A DNA stretch of 64,000 bases from Sphingomonas_D zeicaulis (GTDB taxonomy: Bacteria > Pseudomonadota > Alphaproteobacteria > Sphingomonadales > Sphingomonadaceae). Both the position numbers and the translations under genes were made by a program. The notes under the pieces were generated by a model that saw only the letters and a program-made list of their open reading frames with translations, was not told where the DNA came from and did not search any database. Positions 61,121 through 64,000 of the stretch are shown piece by piece (position 1 is the first letter of the stretch; each line of letters begins with the position of its first letter). The stretch is from assembly GCF_050433225.1 (NCBI RefSeq), contig NZ_JBNPXQ010000001.1, positions 806,001-870,000 of the forward strand, given 5' to 3'.

Positions 61121-63349
61121 ATGGCGACGAATGTCACGACCGGCCATCTTCCTCCCTCAGTGCCGCATCCGTCACCGACCAAACGGCGGCTGCGCGTCTA
61201 TGCCTTCGATCCCAACGCGTCGGTCGCGCTCGAAACCGCGGTGATCAACGATGCCGAGATCGAACTGCCGTGGGAACAGCCCTATGAGGATCCGGTCACG
61301 ATCGGACCGACCAACGAATATCTGGAGATCATTGACTATGATTTCCCGAGCCGCACTTTCTATGAGCCGCTCGACCTGAACGAGCCGGCCTTGCTCGCGC
61401 AGAACGGCCTGCCGCTTTCGGAAGGGCGCCCGCAATTCCATCAACAGATGGTGTTCGCGGTGGCGATGAAGACGATCCTCGATTTCGAACGTGCGCTGGG
61501 CCGGCCGGTGTTCTGGGCGCAGCCAGAGGTGTGGAAATTTCGCGCGCCCGACGGCAGCGAGCCGCCGATCAACGGCCGCTATTATCCCGACTTCATCAAG
61601 CGCCTGCGCATCTATCCGCACGCGATGCTGGCGGCGAACGCCTATTACAGCCCGGCCAAGGCGGCGCTGCTGTTCGGCTATTTCAAGGGCACGCCGCCGG
61701 CGCCCGGGCTCGACGCACCCTGGGTGTTCACCGCGCTTTCCCAGGACATCATCGCGCATGAGACGACGCATGCGATCCTCCACGGCATGCGCCGCCGCTC
61801 GGTGGAGGCGAGCAACGAGGACAGCCTGGCGTTCCATGAGGGGTTCGCGGACATCGTCGCGCTGATGCAGCATTTCTCTATGCGCCGCGTCGTCGCGCAT
61901 GAGCTCGCCCGCACCCGCGGGTTGCTGCGCTCCGTCAGCCTGCTGACCGGGCTTGCCGAGCAGTTCGGCTGGGCCACGGGACGGCGCGGGGCGTTGCGCA
62001 AAGCGCTGGACACGTTGGGCGAGGAACAGCGCGCGATGGACCGCGCCCTGCACAATGCCAGCGTCGGCCGCACCGGTGGCGAGGCCGAGGCGGCGGCGAA
62101 GGTGAAGCGCATCTCCGACGTCGCCGAGCCGCATGAGCGCGGCCAGTTCCTCGTCGCGGCGATCTTCGACGCATTCGTCACGATCTACGAACGGCGCACG
62201 CTCGACCTGTTCCGGATGACCGACACCGTCGCCGGCCAGCAGGATGCGCTGCCCGAAGCGCTAGTGACACGGCTGGCGGCGGAGGCGTGCAAGACCGCCG
62301 CCAGCGTGATGCAGATGTGCGTGCGCGCGCTTGACTATCTGCCCGCCGTCTCTGCCACCTTCGGCGAATATTTGCGCGCGATCATGACCGCGGACACCGA
62401 CCTTTATCCCGACGATCCGCTGAAATATCGTGTGGCGATCGCCGAGGCTTTCCGCAAGCGCGGCATCCCGGTGCCGGGCTGCCTCTCCTACGCGCCCGAA
62501 AGCCTGTGCTGGGAAGCGCCCGACATGTCAGAATTCGCGGTGCTGGCGGACGGCGCGGATGCCAACACGCTGTTCGCGGATGCGCTGGGGGGCATGACCT
62601 ACACGCCGCGCTTCGCCGAGCCAGGCACCTCGTCGCGGCGGACGGAAGAGGAAAGCCGCCCCGAAAGCGCGCCGCCGAAGATGCCGTGGGAGCTGCGCAA
62701 CGACTTCATCAACTATTCCGAATATCGCGATCCCGAGGTGCATGAGCCCAATATGCGCGAGGAATCGATGCGTATCGTGCTGCACAACCAGCGCGCGCTG
62801 CACCGATGGCTCGAAAGGTCCGATGGCGCGGTGAAGGACCGGCTGTGGGAAAAATTGCTGGGCCTGCGATTGCGGCTGCTGGATGCGACGGAGCCGTGCC
62901 AGACGGTCGAGTGCCGCACCACCAGCAGCGGGCGGCGCGCGCCCAAGTTCGAGGTTCATTCGGTGCGGATCGCGCGGCGGCGCACGGTGGAGGGTCGCGA
63001 ACTCTATCAGCTGATCGCGCAGGTCACCCAGAAGCGCTACGGCTATTTCGATCCCAATGCGCAGCGCGAGGCGGACGAGCATGGGCCGAAGGACGCTCAC
63101 ACGCTCGAGCATCCCGATTCCGAGGAGCGTGTCGACAGCGACTTCGTTTTCCTCGGCGGCGCCACGATCATCGTCAACCTCAACGACGGGCGGCTGACCC
63201 ACATCGTCCGCAAGCGCGTCGACAAGGATGAGCGGCTTGCCGAGCAGCGCCGCTTCATCCTCGGTGACGAGGCGGCGCTGGCGATGACGGTGGACGGCAT
63301 GGCGTTGAGGATGGAGCCCTTCTGCTTCATGCACGGAGGCCATGAATGA
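61121..63349 (+). CDS. HExxH (gluzincin-like) metallopeptidase family protein
   Basis: A 742-aa protein with no signal peptide. HETTH (213-217) supplies the zinc histidines and catalytic Glu, and HEGFAD at 239-244 supplies the third ligand Glu, the thermolysin-type ExxxD pattern. The N-terminal 200 residues (SVALETAVINDAEIELPWEQPYEDP, then NGRYYPDFIKRLRIYPHAMLAANAYYSP) resemble peptidases that act on protein termini or loops. The C-terminal 250 residues are unassigned. It overlaps the MBL gene by ATGA. The substrate is unknown; the operon partners suggest a peptide-processing pathway or conflict system (inference). Confidence 0.8.
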   Translation: MATNVTTGHLPPSVPHPSPTKRRLRVYAFDPNASVALETAVINDAEIELPWEQPYEDPVTIGPTNEYLEIIDYDFPSRTFYEPLDLNEPALLAQNGLPLSEGRPQFHQQMVFAVAMKTILDFERALGRPVFWAQPEVWKFRAPDGSEPPINGRYYPDFIKRLRIYPHAMLAANAYYSPAKAALLFGYFKGTPPAPGLDAPWVFTALSQDIIAHETTHAILHGMRRRSVEASNEDSLAFHEGFADIVALMQHFSMRRVVAHELARTRGLLRSVSLLTGLAEQFGWATGRRGALRKALDTLGEEQRAMDRALHNASVGRTGGEAEAAAKVKRISDVAEPHERGQFLVAAIFDAFVTIYERRTLDLFRMTDTVAGQQDALPEALVTRLAAEACKTAASVMQMCVRALDYLPAVSATFGEYLRAIMTADTDLYPDDPLKYRVAIAEAFRKRGIPVPGCLSYAPESLCWEAPDMSEFAVLADGADANTLFADALGGMTYTPRFAEPGTSSRRTEEESRPESAPPKMPWELRNDFINYSEYRDPEVHEPNMREESMRIVLHNQRALHRWLERSDGAVKDRLWEKLLGLRLRLLDATEPCQTVECRTTSSGRRAPKFEVHSVRIARRRTVEGRELYQLIAQVTQKRYGYFDPNAQREADEHGPKDAHTLEHPDSEERVDSDFVFLGGATIIVNLNDGRLTHIVRKRVDKDERLAEQRRFILGDEAALAMTVDGMALRMEPFCFMHGGHE

Positions 63350-64000
63350 GCGCGCCCGTTACCGTCCGCATGTATCGCGGCTTCCTCGGCGATTGCTTCC
63401 TGATCACGGCGGGGCAGGCGGGGTCGGAGAGCCATATCCTCATCGACTTCGGCATATTGCAAGGCACGTCGGGCGCGCCGACGCGGATGCGCGAGGTAGC
63501 GTCAGATATCTGGCAGCGGACAGGCGGCAAGCTCGACCTGCTGGTCGTCACGCATGAGCATTTCGATCATATCGCCGGCTTCAAGTTCGCCTCGGGATGG
63601 TTCTTCGACGTGATCGAGGCGCCCGATGAGGCGGCGTTCCGCAACGGGCGCAAGATCGAGATCGGCGAACTTTGGCTCGGCTGGACCGAGGATCCCGACG
63701 ACAGCATGGGGGTGAGCCTGCAGGAGCGTTTTGCGGCTGGCCACCAGAAGCTCGCCGCACTGCGCATTGCGCTGGACGTGCCGACGCCGGTCGCGGGCGA
63801 CGTGTTCGGCCTGCCCGCGTTCGAGGGGGTGGACGAGGATCCCGCCGCGCTTGCCGCGGGCAAGAAGCCGCGCAACAGCCGGGAGATCTATGCGCAGCTC
63901 AAGGCGGTGGCCGGTGGCATCACCTATCTCTCGCCTGGCCATGTGCTCGATACGCCGGGGAATAACGGACTGCGCGCGCATGTGCTGGGGCCGCCGCGCG
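63346..64000 (+). CDS. Metallo-beta-lactamase-fold hydrolase (3' end outside window)
   Basis: 218 codons are visible before the right edge. MYRGFLGDCFLI and ILIDFGIL are the opening strands of an MBL fold, and VTHEHFDHIAGF (68-79) contains the zinc motif HxHxDH (His70, His72, Asp74, His75). The sequence resembles the ComEC/Rec2-like or AHL-lactonase-like soluble MBL proteins, which can be nucleases or lactonases. The start ATG at 63346 overlaps the peptidase stop, so it is translationally coupled to it. The rest of the protein, including its second His/Asp zinc ligands, lies outside the window. Confidence 0.85.
   Translation, partial: MSAPVTVRMYRGFLGDCFLITAGQAGSESHILIDFGILQGTSGAPTRMREVASDIWQRTGGKLDLLVVTHEHFDHIAGFKFASGWFFDVIEAPDEAAFRNGRKIEIGELWLGWTEDPDDSMGVSLQERFAAGHQKLAALRIALDVPTPVAGDVFGLPAFEGVDEDPAALAAGKKPRNSREIYAQLKAVAGGITYLSPGHVLDTPGNNGLRAHVLGPPR

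Overview
The window is GC-rich DNA with tightly packed genes, many ATGA or TGATG stop/start overlaps, and a TonB-receptor/glycosidase pair. It also carries an ECF sigma factor with a Ser/Thr kinase, and no insertion sequences, tRNAs, rRNAs or CRISPR arrays that I can see. This fits a chromosomal segment of an alphaproteobacterium, most likely a Sphingomonas-like sphingomonad. That assignment is inferred from gene content, not from a phylogenetic marker.

Region 1 (1-9.6 kb): the 5' part of a class I flavin disulfide oxidoreductase, cut by the window edge, follows a DUF4126 membrane protein. Then come a 1586-aa RTX/cadherin exoprotein with a strong terminator, a sterol-desaturase-family membrane hydroxylase, and the purine genes purM-purN. 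PurN carries a C-terminal MmcQ/YjbR domain. Region 2 (9.7-14.6 kb): a TonB-dependent receptor and a Tat-exported GH28 family protein sit behind a LacI-type operator, with a terminator hairpin between them. This looks like a pectin or oligogalacturonide uptake locus. Region 3 (14.7-20.5 kb): two divergent regulator/target pairs with visible palindromic operators. One is TetR plus an ABC1/UbiB-like kinase against an SDR. The other is an XRE-cupin regulator against an EamA/RhtA-type exporter, followed by an MHS-type transporter.

Region 4 (20.5-32.9 kb): mostly housekeeping and metabolism. It holds an outer-membrane phospholipase A with a long N-terminal extension, coupled to a DUF2279 protein, then a DUF4272 protein, rsmD, an RluB-type pseudouridine synthase, a stand-alone receiver, DUF1223, a GST, a dicarboxylate symporter, an exported M24 peptidase, a 2-hydroxyacid dehydrogenase and cysS.

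Region 5 (33-60.4 kb) is the most striking part. On the minus strand, in transcription order, lie an exported CHAT (caspase-fold) protein, a CHASE2-class III nucleotide cyclase, two paralogous exported proteins with a FecR-like look, a TpsB/FhaC-type outer-membrane transporter and a 5001-aa TpsA exoprotein. The TpsA protein contains two tandem copies of an 842-aa super-repeat. Divergently on the plus strand lie an ECF-type sigma factor and a transmembrane Ser/Thr kinase whose genes overlap by 8 bp. Together they look like one surface-sensing and surface-display system (inference).

Region 6 (60.5 kb to the end): a second compact operon with a small YkuD/DUF5675-like protein (HPG...SxGC), a 742-aa HExxH metallopeptidase-like protein and a metallo-beta-lactamase-fold protein cut by the window edge.
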